From Bacillus thuringiensis (GTDB lineage Bacteria; Bacillota; Bacilli; Bacillales; Bacillaceae_G): DNA of 64,000 nucleotides. The stretch is taken from positions 186,001 to 250,000 of the forward strand of contig NZ_JACYOF010000007.1 in assembly GCF_014932895.1 (NCBI RefSeq), written 5' to 3'. The notes under the pieces were generated by a model that saw nothing but the letters and a program-made list of their open reading frames with translations, searched no databases and had not been told where the DNA came from. Shown here piece after piece: positions 46,459 through 56,063 of this stretch. Each line of letters begins with the position of its first letter. Position 1 is the first letter of the stretch. Position numbers and translations under genes: made by a program.

Positions 46459-48134
46459 GGGGTACCACCACATCGCTATCAAGCTAAGCCCATACAACGT
46501 TAATTATAGTAGAGGTTGTTTCTTTTTTTTAAAAGCTACGTGTAGGGAATTTAAAGATTTGCATACGAAATAAACCCTAATGGGTTTCAATTTTTTGATT
46601 TAAGCCGCTTGATTATCAAACATGGTACAATTGTAAATGACACCTAATATATCAAAGACTGTTTTCTTCTCATATCGATGAGATTTTCTCCCGTTTTGCT
46701 GTAGGAGGTTGAACAGGCGAAGTAACACCTTTGATAGCTCTTGGGTGTCTTTTTGTATCGATTGGAAAAGAAGAAAAAAGTAATCTTTAATCATATATAT
46801 GGCCTTATATTCACTCAGTTCTCGTTTCTTTTTCATAAGAAGTAATTGCCGCATTTGAAACATGGTAGAAGAACAAAGTAGAATGGCAATCAGTTGCCCA
46901 TACAAATGGCATTCCAATCGTTCTCGTTTTATCTTTTTACAATGATGAATATGAAAGAATGATTTCCATGTTTTAAATAAAATCTCGATTTGCCAACGTA
47001 AAGAATACCAATCATGTACTTGTCCCATCGGGACAATATCTATAGGGGTATTTGTCATATATACATTGATACCGCTAAGTCGTTTACTACGAGCAGAATA
47101 CTTCATTCCTTTCTTTTTTTCTCTTACCGTTTGATCGTGTAATCGTTTTTGTTGTTGTTCTTTTGTTAGTCGATGAACAATCACACGAGTTGGTACTTTA
47201 TCAGTCATTCCTACATAAGCGTTGGATATTTCATATGTTTGTCCTGGCTGAAGAGAGTTCATTAAAACCTCCATATCTATTTGGATATACTCTGTACCCT
47301 TCTTAATTCTGCCATCTTGAAAATAATCAGGGGTTGGATTTTTTTGATAAATACGTGTAGTCGATTTAATACGTGAGATATAATAAGCCTTTTTATCTTG
47401 TATATGTTGAAGATCTTTCAAATGAAAATAACCTAAATCTCGGATACATAAATCATTCGCTGTTATAGTTGGGGCACACAGGGAACCGTAGGTTCGATCA
47501 TGTTGTTTACCTGGACCTGTATGAATATGAAGGAATTTTCCACTTAATAAATCATACTCAAGCTGTATCTTTACTCCCGCTGTATGGCTGCATCCTCCCG
47601 CACCAGGATAAATTGATAAAAATATATCCGGAAGTTGAAATGCAGTTGAATCTAAAATACGAATACGCTTGAAAACAGAAGTATATGGATAAGAAATTGG
47701 CATAGATGAGGTCAGTTTTTGGTTTAGTAGTTCAGCTAATAGGTGTTGTAAAAATTGAACAGCCGCTTTATTAAATCGTTGATTCAAGCCCTCAGGGCTG
47801 ATGAGTACTTCTGTTGATGCTTCTAAACAGCTAGATAACTGAGTTAAAGAAGTCATAGCTACATTTTGGCTCACCCATACACATAAAGCGACTAAATCTT
47901 TTGCTTGGTACTTACTGGTTCGTTGTACAAAGCCAACATCTCTAGCAAGATCTCGTAAGGCATTTGGAGATAGGGCACTTTGAATCTCTTGAGCAAATAG
48001 TTGTAATTCGTTAGACACAGAAACAGACATAAAAAACGCCATCCTTTCCTATGATTCTACAGAAAGAATAGCGTATTTTTTCATTTTAGGGGGCATTTCT
48101 TTTTATTAGCTTGATAGCGATGTGACGGTACCCC
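46459..48134 (-). mobile_element. Complete IS231-family element
   Basis: 1676 bp bounded by GGGGTACCACCACATCGCTA on the left and GGGGTACCGTCACATCGCTA on the right (inward), the classic IS231 inverted repeats. One transposase gene fills it. No matching direct repeat flanks the element by eye (left CTTATGTATAATA, right ATATTGAAAAAAT), which may reflect old insertion or recombination between copies. Confidence 0.88.
46600..48030 (-). CDS. IS231 transposase (IS4 family)
   Basis: A 476-aa DDE transposase. Catalytic Asp in RILDSTAFQLP, second Asp in CIRDLGYFHLKDL, and the IS4 Y-R-E-K signature in YSLRWQIEILFKTWKSFF. Uninterrupted and of usual IS231 length. Start at 48030 with AAAGGATGG upstream; an ATG four codons earlier overlaps the ribosome site. 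The conserved 5' leader can form the hairpin known to limit IS231 transposase translation. Probably functional and able to mobilise the defective relatives in the window. Confidence 0.9.
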   Translation of the reverse strand: MSVSVSNELQLFAQEIQSALSPNALRDLARDVGFVQRTSKYQAKDLVALCVWVSQNVAMTSLTQLSSCLEASTEVLISPEGLNQRFNKAAVQFLQHLLAELLNQKLTSSMPISYPYTSVFKRIRILDSTAFQLPDIFLSIYPGAGGCSHTAGVKIQLEYDLLSGKFLHIHTGPGKQHDRTYGSLCAPTITANDLCIRDLGYFHLKDLQHIQDKKAYYISRIKSTTRIYQKNPTPDYFQDGRIKKGTEYIQIDMEVLMNSLQPGQTYEISNAYVGMTDKVPTRVIVHRLTKEQQQKRLHDQTVREKKKGMKYSARSKRLSGINVYMTNTPIDIVPMGQVHDWYSLRWQIEILFKTWKSFFHIHHCKKIKRERLECHLYGQLIAILLCSSTMFQMRQLLLMKKKRELSEYKAIYMIKDYFFLLFQSIQKDTQELSKVLLRLFNLLQQNGRKSHRYEKKTVFDILGVIYNCTMFDNQAA

Positions 48135-48392
48135 ATATTGAAAAAATTTAACTACTTCTTGCACAAGCATCCTTAAACGCGTACATTATTGCATTTTTAC
48201 CCTAAATAATTTATAGCCTATTTCATACTTAAAAGTCATTGCAAATCTATACATTTATGGAGTAGTGCCGTACACCATTAAACTATAAGTACGAGTGATT
48301 CTCATAACAATAAATACAAGCGAAAAAATTTGTACGATTACAGGTATAGGTTAAACTGCTTTATATGGAAAGTTCCGAGAATTGAAAGGAAC

Positions 48393-48434
48393 TAAAAAGA
48401 CGATTTTTTTAATATAAAAAATCGTCTTTTTATT
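48393..48434. terminator. Bidirectional rho-independent terminator
   Basis: AAAAAGACGATTTTTT ... AAAAAATCGTCTTTTT, downstream of the EamA gene. Confidence 0.85.
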
Positions 48435-48446
48435 TAAACCTACTTC

Positions 48447-49346
48447 TTAGCTTACAATTTCTTCTTGTGATTCATCTGATACCTTTTGTTTCTTTTTCAT
48501 TTTCACAATATAAATCCCACCTAAAGCAATTAACATCCCCATTACTTCCACTATTGTAAGCTTCTGAGTAAAAATAAACCATGCATATATTGCAGCTACA
48601 ATTGGTTGTAATAAAACTAATATAGAGGATAGTGCAACATTAACTTTACCCAAACAAAAACTCAGTAGCCCTTGCCCTAAAATCTGCGAAAAAATAGCTA
48701 AACCTATTAAAGGCATCCATTCTGAAGTACCACTTGGGAAATAAACTCCCTCAGTAAAAAGCATAGCAATGAAAATTGTTACTGCACTTCCAAAAGCACT
48801 AACAAACATAATAATACTAGCGCTTACTCTTTCTCGTACTTTATATACTGTCAATAAAAAGAATGCATAGAAGAAAGCGGTTAAAAAGGCCAACATATCT
48901 CCAAATAAATTATCCGTTGTTATTACTGCTTTACCACTAACTAAAACAATTACCCCAGATATTGTAATAATAGATCCTATAAAAAATGTACGTGTTATCT
49001 TTTCCTTAAAAATAAAAAATGAAAATGGAATAATTACTATGGGTACTAAATTAGCTAATAAATTAGCATTTGCAACACTAGTATAATAAAATGATATGTT
49101 CCATAAAATTAAATCGCCTGCTAGAAATACACCTGCCAAAAGTATTAATAAAATATCTTTTGTCGAAACTTTATTAAGATCTTTCCATACAAACGGTAAT
49201 AAAAGAGGGATAGAGAGTAATACACGATAAAAACCTGTATTAATTGGCGGTAATTCACTTAGTTTCACAAAAATACCACCTGTAGCTAAAAAACAGACAG
49301 CTAAAAACACTAACAGTATATATTTCGTTTCATTATTTCTAATCAT
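48447..49346 (-). CDS. EamA/DMT-family exporter
   Basis: A 299-aa membrane protein with ten hydrophobic segments in two EamA halves (first: TGGIFVKLSELPPINTGFYRVLLSIPLLLPF; second: GDMLAFLTAFFYAFFLLTVYKVRE). Amino-acid efflux is the common role. It is the last minus-strand gene of the 48.4-54.3 kb set, separated from the MalY-like gene by an 807-bp gap holding the RNA-like element. It may export the amino acid made by the upstream enzymes. Ribosome site AGGAGAAAAAA. Confidence 0.82.
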   Translation of the reverse strand: MIRNNETKYILLVFLAVCFLATGGIFVKLSELPPINTGFYRVLLSIPLLLPFVWKDLNKVSTKDILLILLAGVFLAGDLILWNISFYYTSVANANLLANLVPIVIIPFSFFIFKEKITRTFFIGSIITISGVIVLVSGKAVITTDNLFGDMLAFLTAFFYAFFLLTVYKVRERVSASIIMFVSAFGSAVTIFIAMLFTEGVYFPSGTSEWMPLIGLAIFSQILGQGLLSFCLGKVNVALSSILVLLQPIVAAIYAWFIFTQKLTIVEVMGMLIALGGIYIVKMKKKQKVSDESQEEIVS

Positions 49347-49434
49347 TTTTTTCTCCTACTGTAACCCCTAAATAAAATTGAACATTTTTTAACAGAAGGC
49401 TTATCAATAAAAAACGTAAACCAAGCATATTTAT

Positions 49435-49820
49435 CGTTTTCCGACAGAAGACTCCTTCCTCAAAAATGTGAAGGTGTGAAGCACCAATTTTAGGTGGGAG
49501 ATGAATGTCGGTTGGCATAAGCCAACATGTTTGCTATCATTTACTTGTACAGATTGCTCTTTGAAAACTGAAGATATGAGGTTGGTTGCAGAAAAACGTT
49601 GCAACCGTAAAATCTTCAACGTTCTTTCGCCCCACGCTTGCCGAAGTTGCGAAAACCAAGCTAAAGTAGGGAGTGTGGTGAGTCAACGTACAAGATACTT
49701 ATGTTTTCACCGTAGAGACTACGGGTAGAGCCTGCTAAGATAACCGGTGGATACACCGGTGTTCGCAGGAATCTCCCACTTCAAACAGTCCGTAAGGACG
49801 TTAAGTGGTGAGTAGTTCAA
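49435..49820 (+). mobile_element. 386-bp IS605-like structured-RNA element, copy 2
   Basis: Near-identical to 32473..32858, preceded by TTTAT and ending AGTAGTTCAA. Several differences from copy 1 keep or improve pairing. ACCGGTG-GATA-CACCGGT is a perfect hairpin here, and CCGTA-gagac-TACGG pairs fully. Inserted on the opposite strand inside an operon-like gene set, between malY-like and eamA-like genes, so it may interrupt their co-transcription. Confidence 0.65.
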
Positions 49821-50153
49821 TAAACTACTGTTTCAGAAAATATCCTATTTATTCAACACTATTGGGGCACCCTCTTAACGTAATTACTTTATTTTTTAAA
49901 AACAATTAGTAAAATAAATCGTTTTGATGATGTAACCCAATAGAAAGGAATCTTGAAGGAGAGGTAAACATAATATCCACCTTTAGCTAGGCAAGGATGC
50001 TCAACATATCTAAATACCCCTCTTAAAATTTTCAAAATAGCTATTAAAGTACTTGAACTTATTCATAATAAATTTTTCATAATAGATCAATAATATGTGT
50101 TCAAAGTTATTAAGGCGTTACGTTTTTTTTTATTAATTTTTACAACTTTTCAC
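49821..50153. other. Intergenic, unassigned
   Basis: Remainder of the gap between the RNA-like element and the MalY-like gene; AT-rich, no supported feature. Confidence 0.3.
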
Positions 50154-51317
50154 CTAGAGCGCCTTACTTATTCGAGATAAGCCTTCTTCTAAAGTAACCC
50201 TAGGGCAGGCAATATTCATTCTAAGAAATCCTTCACCGTTTTCACCAAACATAGAACCTTCATTTAAAGCTAATTTAGCTTTTTGGTACATCCAATATTC
50301 TATATTTTCTTTATTCATTCTTAAGTCTCGGAAATCCAACCAAACTAAATATGTTCCCTCTGGTTTGATTACCTTCACTCCATTTATATTTTGCTTAAAA
50401 TAATCAAGTAAAAAATTTAAATTTCCCTCTAAGTAGATTAATAATTGATTTAGCCACTCTTCACCATGGGTATATGCAGCCTCTACTGCCGTTATACCAA
50501 AGAAACTTTCCGAATGTAACGAAAGCATTTTTAACTTTTTTTCATACAATTCCCTTATATGAGGATTTTGAATGATTAGATTACATGTTTTTAATCCCGC
50601 AAGATTAAATGTCTTACTAGTAGAAATGCATGTTATACTATTGCTTTTAAATTCTTCAGAAATAGAAGCAAATGGTGTGTGTTTATTTCCTTCATATATT
50701 AAATCACAGTGAATTTCATCCGAAATTACAATTATATTATGTTTAGCACATATTGCCCCTAGTCTCTCTAACTCTTCTTTGTCCCATACTCTCCCGACAG
50801 GATTATGAGGATTACATAACAGCATTAATTTTACACTTGAATCTATTTTATCTTCTAAATCTTTTAGATCCATAGTATATCGACCATCTTCTAGAATAAG
50901 ATTATTCGTTACTAATTTTCTGTGTTGTTGAATAACTACATCATAGAAAGGGTGATAGACAGGAGACTGAATAATCACTTTATCTCCTGGGTTAGTTAAA
51001 CAAGAGACTAAAATACTTAACGCAGTTACTACCCCTGGAGAATGTGTTATCCACTCTTTTTTTACTCCCCATCCATGTCTTCTGTTCAGCCAGTCAATTA
51101 TCGAAATATAATAGGAATCAGGCATTATTGTATAACCATATATCCCATGGGCAGCTCTATTTATAAGTGCATCAACTACTGCTGGCGATGACATAAAATC
51201 CATATCGGCCACCCACATTGGTAAAATATCTTCTGTTCCAAAAAGATTTTTGGACTGATCCCATTTATAAGATGATGTATAAAATCTATCGGTTTGTTGA
51301 TCAAAATCAAATTTCAT
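50154..51317 (-). CDS. MalY/PatB-type PLP enzyme (C-S lyase or aminotransferase)
   Basis: A 387-aa fold-type I PLP enzyme. Typical MalY/PatB blocks: LPMWVADMDFMSSPAVVDAL, YGYTIMPDSYY, SPGVVTALS, LLCNPHNPVGRVW, SDEIHCDLIY and the PLP lysine in STSKTFNLAGLKTCN. The family cleaves cystathionine-like beta C-S bonds or transaminates. It lies 34 bp after the cysteine-synthase-like gene, so it probably acts on that enzyme's product or on a thioether intermediate. Confidence 0.84.
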   Translation of the reverse strand: MKFDFDQQTDRFYTSSYKWDQSKNLFGTEDILPMWVADMDFMSSPAVVDALINRAAHGIYGYTIMPDSYYISIIDWLNRRHGWGVKKEWITHSPGVVTALSILVSCLTNPGDKVIIQSPVYHPFYDVVIQQHRKLVTNNLILEDGRYTMDLKDLEDKIDSSVKLMLLCNPHNPVGRVWDKEELERLGAICAKHNIIVISDEIHCDLIYEGNKHTPFASISEEFKSNSITCISTSKTFNLAGLKTCNLIIQNPHIRELYEKKLKMLSLHSESFFGITAVEAAYTHGEEWLNQLLIYLEGNLNFLLDYFKQNINGVKVIKPEGTYLVWLDFRDLRMNKENIEYWMYQKAKLALNEGSMFGENGEGFLRMNIACPRVTLEEGLSRISKAL

Positions 51318-51351
51318 AAACTTTCCCTTTCGATTTTAAATTTTCTGATAA

Positions 51352-52392
51352 TTAAAATGCGGGCATCTTATTATCTTGTAAACTAGCATAAGACCAGGAA
51401 GTAACCGTCGTTCCATAAGAAACCTTTTTTGGTTGTTCAGGTAGGAAAAGATTAATCATACCCTTTTCTTTACGATAGTCCTCATTATAAACCGTTTTAT
51501 AATAGCGATCCCCTCTATCTGGAAAAATTGTTAGAATATTTGTCTCTTCTGAACACCTACTACTTAAAAATCGTGAAACTGCATATGATGCCGCCGAACT
51601 ATTTCCTGCAAATATCTTTTCAGACTCGGCTAACTCTAGATTAGCTGCGTAACATTCTTCATCGTTTAACCAATGAACTTCATCAATTATTGAAAAATCT
51701 ACATTTTTTGGAACGACACTATTTCCATGCCCCCCTTGCAAACGTCCTGGAATATCTGGTTGATTAAAAATAACACTTCCTACCGCATCAACTGCTACAA
51801 CATGTAATTCAGGATTGGCTTTTCTTAGAGCTCGTGCCGTTCCACAAAGTGACCCCCCACTACCTACAGACGCTACTAAAATATCAATATGACCTAACTC
51901 TTTAAGAGCCTCATTTGCTAATGACTCATAAGCATTAGGATTATCAGGATTTTCATACTGATGTGGACAGAATGCCCCTTTGTTCTCCCTAAGAAGTTCA
52001 TCTAGTCTATCAAGACGAGCACTTTGCCATCCTAAATGCGTCATTTCTGTAACTATTTCCAATTTACAACCAAGTGCTTTTAATTTTGCAAGGGTCATTT
52101 GATCAGTACGTTTGTCCGTTACAATATGAACAGGATGCCCCAAATAAGTTCCAACCATTGCAAGACCCAATGCCATAGTCCCTGAAGAACTTTCAATAAT
52201 TGGAGCACCCTCCTTTAAAGCCCCATTCTTTTTCGCCTCTAAAATTACTTGCTTTGCGGCACGATCCTTCATCCCAAAAGGATTTAGCATTTCTAACTTT
52301 GCAAAAACTTTCCCTCTAGCTGCAGAATCTAATTCGAGTTGTACTAACGGCGTATTTCCAATAGCATCTACTATGTTTTCTCTTAACATCAT
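51352..52392 (-). CDS. Cysteine-synthase-like PLP beta-replacement enzyme
   Basis: A 346-aa fold-type II PLP enzyme. N-terminal IGNTPLVQL, PLP lysine in NPFGMKDRAAKQVI (near 40), substrate loop ESSSGTMALGLAM, phosphate cradle VGSGGSLCGTARAL, and the C-terminal TIFPDRGDRYYKTV. The usual TSGNTG loop of CysK is SSSGTM, and a 35-residue tail follows, so the substrate probably differs from O-acetylserine. Together with the threonine-kinase homologue, O-phosphothreonine is a plausible substrate. Start ATG at 52392 after AGAGGT. Confidence 0.82.
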   Translation of the reverse strand: MMLRENIVDAIGNTPLVQLELDSAARGKVFAKLEMLNPFGMKDRAAKQVILEAKKNGALKEGAPIIESSSGTMALGLAMVGTYLGHPVHIVTDKRTDQMTLAKLKALGCKLEIVTEMTHLGWQSARLDRLDELLRENKGAFCPHQYENPDNPNAYESLANEALKELGHIDILVASVGSGGSLCGTARALRKANPELHVVAVDAVGSVIFNQPDIPGRLQGGHGNSVVPKNVDFSIIDEVHWLNDEECYAANLELAESEKIFAGNSSAASYAVSRFLSSRCSEETNILTIFPDRGDRYYKTVYNEDYRKEKGMINLFLPEQPKKVSYGTTVTSWSYASLQDNKMPAF

Positions 52393-52659
52393 TAATACCT
52401 CTTTCAAATTGAAATTTTACTCCATCCTTATTAGTAAACACCCTAAAATTATCTCAATAAATTTAGAATTAACTTTATATTCTTTTCTAGGTTGATACGC
52501 TATTTTCTATTTGCATTGCTTAACGTCTCTGCAAATAGAAACTTGATATTATTCGTATTACAAAACCCTAGAAATTTTCACTTTTAAACCCTCTTTTTGT
52601 AACAACAAGAGTTATATAGAAGTGAATAAACTAAAGAAAGTTTCTCTAATTTATTCAAA

Positions 52660-53358
52660 TTAAGCTTTTCCTCCAATTTCTAAATATATGCGCTCCAAGC
52701 TTTTCCCTCTCGAGTTTCTTCTTACAGAAATTTTCCCAATATCTCCAGTCTTTCTAACATGTGTACCACCGCAGGGAATATGCATATCACCACAAATCCA
52801 ATTTATTGCTTCTGGTTCCTCATTTAATGGGATATTTTCAATTGGAAGATTCTCTTTAACTATTAAATTTGCGAACTCTTCTACTTTATCTAATCCCTCA
52901 CGCTCAAGACGTTTATCAGGACTATAAAAATCAAATCGAGCTCTATCTTCTGCGATATGACAACCTTTAACATACATCTCTCCAAAAACTTTAAATGTAT
53001 AATAATAAACTAAATGTGCAGCTGAGTGCATTCTCATCAACATGTGTCGTCTATCCCAGTTAATTTTCACCTTAACTTCCATTCCCTCACGTAACTCATT
53101 TGCCGGTTCTTTCAATATATGAGCTACTTCTGAACCAACCTTAATTATTGGAAAATCAGAGTGATAAAACAGATTTCCTCCAGTTTTCTGTGTATCAATT
53201 ACTTCATTTCCTTCAATCCAACCTTGATCCCCAAGTTGTCCTCCACCTTCTGGATAAAAAACAGTTTGATTCAAGAAAATTTTATTACCTTCTATTTTTG
53301 TTATGATAGCGTTACATTCCTGAAGATACGGATCTTGGAGATATAATTTTCGAACCAT
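52660..53358 (-). CDS. AlaX-like tRNA editing protein
   Basis: A 232-aa free-standing alanyl-tRNA-synthetase editing homologue. Beta-barrel motif FYPEGGGQLGDQG (near 34-46), metal-binding RMHSAAHL (His-x-x-x-His) and the PCGGTHVRKTGDIG Cys/His motif are all intact. Such proteins hydrolyse mischarged aminoacyl-tRNA (Ser/Gly-tRNA-Ala and others). Its place between amino-acid biosynthesis enzymes and an exporter suggests protection of the host from a toxic amino acid analogue. Start at 53358; 47 bp after the kinase. Confidence 0.87.
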   Translation of the reverse strand: MVRKLYLQDPYLQECNAIITKIEGNKIFLNQTVFYPEGGGQLGDQGWIEGNEVIDTQKTGGNLFYHSDFPIIKVGSEVAHILKEPANELREGMEVKVKINWDRRHMLMRMHSAAHLVYYYTFKVFGEMYVKGCHIAEDRARFDFYSPDKRLEREGLDKVEEFANLIVKENLPIENIPLNEEPEAINWICGDMHIPCGGTHVRKTGDIGKISVRRNSRGKSLERIYLEIGGKA

Positions 53359-53405
53359 TTTACACACCCCTTTTAAATTTATGTACTTTTCTATAATTAT
53401 CTCTT

Positions 53406-54305
53406 TTATATATTAATTTCCCTGATAGTTGCTTCCGGGTACATCATCGAAAGGCGTTTTTTTGCATTCTTAGTTTTCATTTCATCATTAGTATCAAATA
53501 ACAAAGAAAGAATTGAACCACTATGAGCCACCGATATTCCGTAAGCTCCTAATTCGGGAAGAATATTCAAAATATCATTGAATTCTCTTTTATAATGTCT
53601 ACGTTGATTAACCTTAGCACTTATTGTAGCAGCATGTCCTAATAGCTCAATATCCTGGTTTTTAATCCCACAAGTCGCTAAACGATAAGCTTCCAATATT
53701 TGTTTCATCTCATTAAACGTATACGGTACCCTTTTAAAACTAACTGTATCTACGGCCTCTCCATTATCAATTATAATTAAGCGCATAGACATTAATGGTC
53801 CTATATCTTCAAGCAATCTACCTTTAAAAAAATCATACACTACTGATGATTGATACATTACACCATCAGACGGTTCAATAGATGTACAAATACTTGATAT
53901 TTCCCAGGGGCCGATAGGATAATTACATAAATTTGCGATAGCCCGACAAACTGCTATAATGTCAGCTGTACTACTAGCCATCCCTTTCCCCTCAATTAAT
54001 TCTGATTCGATCTTAACTGCAATTCCTAAGTTTTTATCAACTATCCCTAAATTTCTTATTGAGCTTACTAATTCTTCTGCAGCTTTTACAGCTTTATTTT
54101 TATAACTAGGAATTACACTTATTCCCCCCCCACTTATAAACTTAGCTTCAGCGCGAGCATAGAGTGGTATAGGAAATGTAATCATAAAATTCTGATCGTT
54201 AATACAGCCTTGAACGAGCTCTCCACATGTACCACAAGAGATTCCAACACCTGTTGCAGGGATAGTTTCATTTATAATTGAAGCATTTCCTCTACTAAAG
54301 GTCAT
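53406..54305 (-). CDS. GHMP kinase, L-threonine kinase (PduX)-like
   Basis: A 299-aa GHMP kinase. PduX-type opening GISCGTCGELVQG (near 22-34), the ATP-binding GKGMASSTADI motif (near 107-117) and the C-terminal AHSGSILSLLF. PduX makes O-phospho-L-threonine for cobalamin side-chain synthesis, but no cobalamin gene is present. The same kinase class supplies phosphothreonine for 2,3-diaminobutyrate in peptide antibiotics. First gene of the set; GGAGGAG ribosome site. Confidence 0.83.
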   Translation of the reverse strand: MTFSRGNASIINETIPATGVGISCGTCGELVQGCINDQNFMITFPIPLYARAEAKFISGGGISVIPSYKNKAVKAAEELVSSIRNLGIVDKNLGIAVKIESELIEGKGMASSTADIIAVCRAIANLCNYPIGPWEISSICTSIEPSDGVMYQSSVVYDFFKGRLLEDIGPLMSMRLIIIDNGEAVDTVSFKRVPYTFNEMKQILEAYRLATCGIKNQDIELLGHAATISAKVNQRRHYKREFNDILNILPELGAYGISVAHSGSILSLLFDTNDEMKTKNAKKRLSMMYPEATIREINI

Positions 54306-54367
54306 TTATATCTCCTCCTCTCATTTGTTGAGTCAGATTTTTCCATTTGAGATAATAAATTTTGGTT

Positions 54368-54396
54368 CTATTAGGGAATAACATTATTACACCCAA
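54368..54396 (-). promoter_or_regulatory. Predicted promoter of the kinase-led gene set
   Basis: -35 TTGGGT (54391-54396), 17-bp spacer and -10 TAATAG (54368-54373), 63 bp upstream of the kinase start. Sigma-A-like. Confidence 0.5.
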
Positions 54397-54504
54397 ATAT
54401 TGCCTTTGGTAATCAGCATAATTTAATTGGCAGGATATGAAACCAGCCAATTTTAAGCTTTTTCCGCCCAACCAATTTGAGAAAATTAATTTTCATAAGT
54501 AATA

Positions 54505-54680
54505 TGGAGGCATTCCATTGGAATGAAGAGCAAATAGGGACAACAAAATCCAAATATATTAGAAGTGGTTGACTATATTGAACGATGTATTACATATGGA
54601 GATTCCTCTATCCTAAGAACGAGAATTAGCTGCGCAGTTAAATATGAATTAAAGTACTATCATGACTACTTATAGTGGAT
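54505..54680 (+). pseudogene. MocR-type regulator, N-terminal remnant
   Basis: MEAFHWNEEQIGTTKSKYI, then after a frameshift VVDYIERCITYGD...RTRISCAVKYELKYY, matches the beginning of PLP-dependent GntR/MocR regulators; the helix-turn-helix is scrambled. It diverges from the kinase gene, the position of a dedicated regulator, so local control may have been lost. Confidence 0.6.
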
Positions 54681-54774
54681 TGCGAGTAATAGGGATTTTT
54701 AAAATTGGGAAATTGAAAAGATACTTGAGTAAGTAGATATGAGGTGTTTTTCCCTCGCTATATACGAGAATAAA

Positions 54775-54835
54775 TACATTGAACTCCCCCCACTTCGCGT
54801 TCTTTGAGGAAGGAGTCTTCTTGGCTAAAATGATA
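54775..54835 (-). repeat. Left-end fragment of the IS605-like RNA element
   Basis: GAAGACTCCTTCCTCAAA on the minus strand, followed by GGGGGGAGTTCAATG, matches the left end of the 386-bp elements and then breaks off. Confidence 0.45.
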
Positions 54836-54985
54836 AACTTAATCTTTTTCCTACAGCAGAATCCCTCCTCATATGCAATATTGCATATAATTAACCTTAA
54901 ATATTTTGTTATACTATTCATGTGGATTTTTCATCCAAAATTCCACTCAAACGCATATTTATGTATATGCCGACCCTAATTGCTG

Positions 54986-55023
54986 AAAGTGAGAAGAATG
55001 TTTATCATTTTTCTCACTTTTTT
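54986..55023. terminator. Rho-independent terminator
   Basis: AAAGTGAGAA ... TTCTCACTTTTTT. The remainder of 54836-55427 shows no supported gene apart from the promoter region of the secreted protein. Confidence 0.7.
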
Positions 55024-55427
55024 ATATTTAAAATGTGTGCCTGTACTTAATTCATTAGATATTTTACATTTTGAATCCACGAATGTGAATGCCTCATAAA
55101 CCCCAAAAGAGAAATAACCCCAAATTTTACATAAAGAATCATTTGTTTTCTAAAAAGCATCCCATCATCTTTATCAATTAATTTTAGAATATTTAAACAT
55201 TAATTTTATATACAAGCTCTGCATAAATTATTCATTTTCTTTTATATAAGACCTACCTTTTGACTTCTGATAAATTATTAAACATTGGATTATTATACAC
55301 AACCCCAAAAACATGAGGTATTTTGTAGAAATTTGTCTATCAATATGTATGTACACCCTTTTGTAGTGGATATAGACTGTGAGGTGTAAGGAGATACCTT
55401 ACAAAATAATGAAAAGGAGATTATAGA

Positions 55428-55802
55428 ATGAGTAGATTATCAAAATTCTCAAAGTTAGCATTTGCAACATTAATTGCGGGAAGTAGTTTAAGCGTCTTTG
55501 TTTCGTCACACAGTGTACAAGCTGACACCTTAGATCATAGTTACCAAGGCACTATCAAATTTGTACCATCTTCTGGTGCTACACGATCACTGGAACAAAA
55601 AAATACTATTGTTCCTGAATCAAAAGTTATTAAAAACCATTATGTAAAATACTCTAAAGTACATTTCCAGTCTAAAGAAAGTATACCAAAAGAGATTTAT
55701 TATTCTTCGGAAGGCTTTAAGGGCTATATACAGGCAAGTACCGTTTGGGATATGGGAGATCATTTCGCAACACTATATTCCGGAACCGTTATTCGATGTT
55801 AG
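55428..55802 (+). CDS. Secreted hypothetical protein, 124 aa
   Basis: Signal peptide about 1-32 (KLAFATLIAGSSLSVFVSSHSVQA-DT cleavage) and a mature beta-rich region of about 90 residues (SYQGTIKFVPSSG...SSEGFKGYIQASTVWDMGDHFATLYSGTVIRC). AAAAGGAGA 7 nt upstream of ATG. No family recognised; size and composition resemble small exported B. cereus-group proteins induced in stationary phase. Followed by a terminator 185 bp on. Confidence 0.65.
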   Translation: MSRLSKFSKLAFATLIAGSSLSVFVSSHSVQADTLDHSYQGTIKFVPSSGATRSLEQKNTIVPESKVIKNHYVKYSKVHFQSKESIPKEIYYSSEGFKGYIQASTVWDMGDHFATLYSGTVIRC

Positions 55803-55986
55803 ACTTTTAATCCTATCTCTTTAAATGCTTATAATGATTAATAGCGCACTGCCAATACTGTAATATCTGTTGTTCAAAAAAATAAACCACAAAATCTCTC
55901 AATTTCATGGTTTATCAAATATAAAGATAATGCTAAACGAATACTCTAACATTACCTTCCCCAAAGTTAATTATAGAGTATTTTCC

Positions 55987-56017
55987 AAAAAAAGACACTC
56001 TTGTAGTGTCTTTTTTT
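55987..56017. terminator. Rho-independent terminator
   Basis: AAAAAAGACACT ... AGTGTCTTTTTTT. It serves the secreted protein on the plus strand and the 39-aa gene on the minus strand. Confidence 0.8.
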
Positions 56018-56063
56018 ATAATACTTTGATTTACACCCATCTTATTTTTTCTAAATTTGATAA

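Noticed and set aside
49700-49735. GAGACTACGGG like the R element of a group I intron
   Set aside because: I could not find matching P, Q and S elements; in this copy the stretch forms its own CCGTA/TACGG hairpin. Kept only as an alternative for the RNA element.
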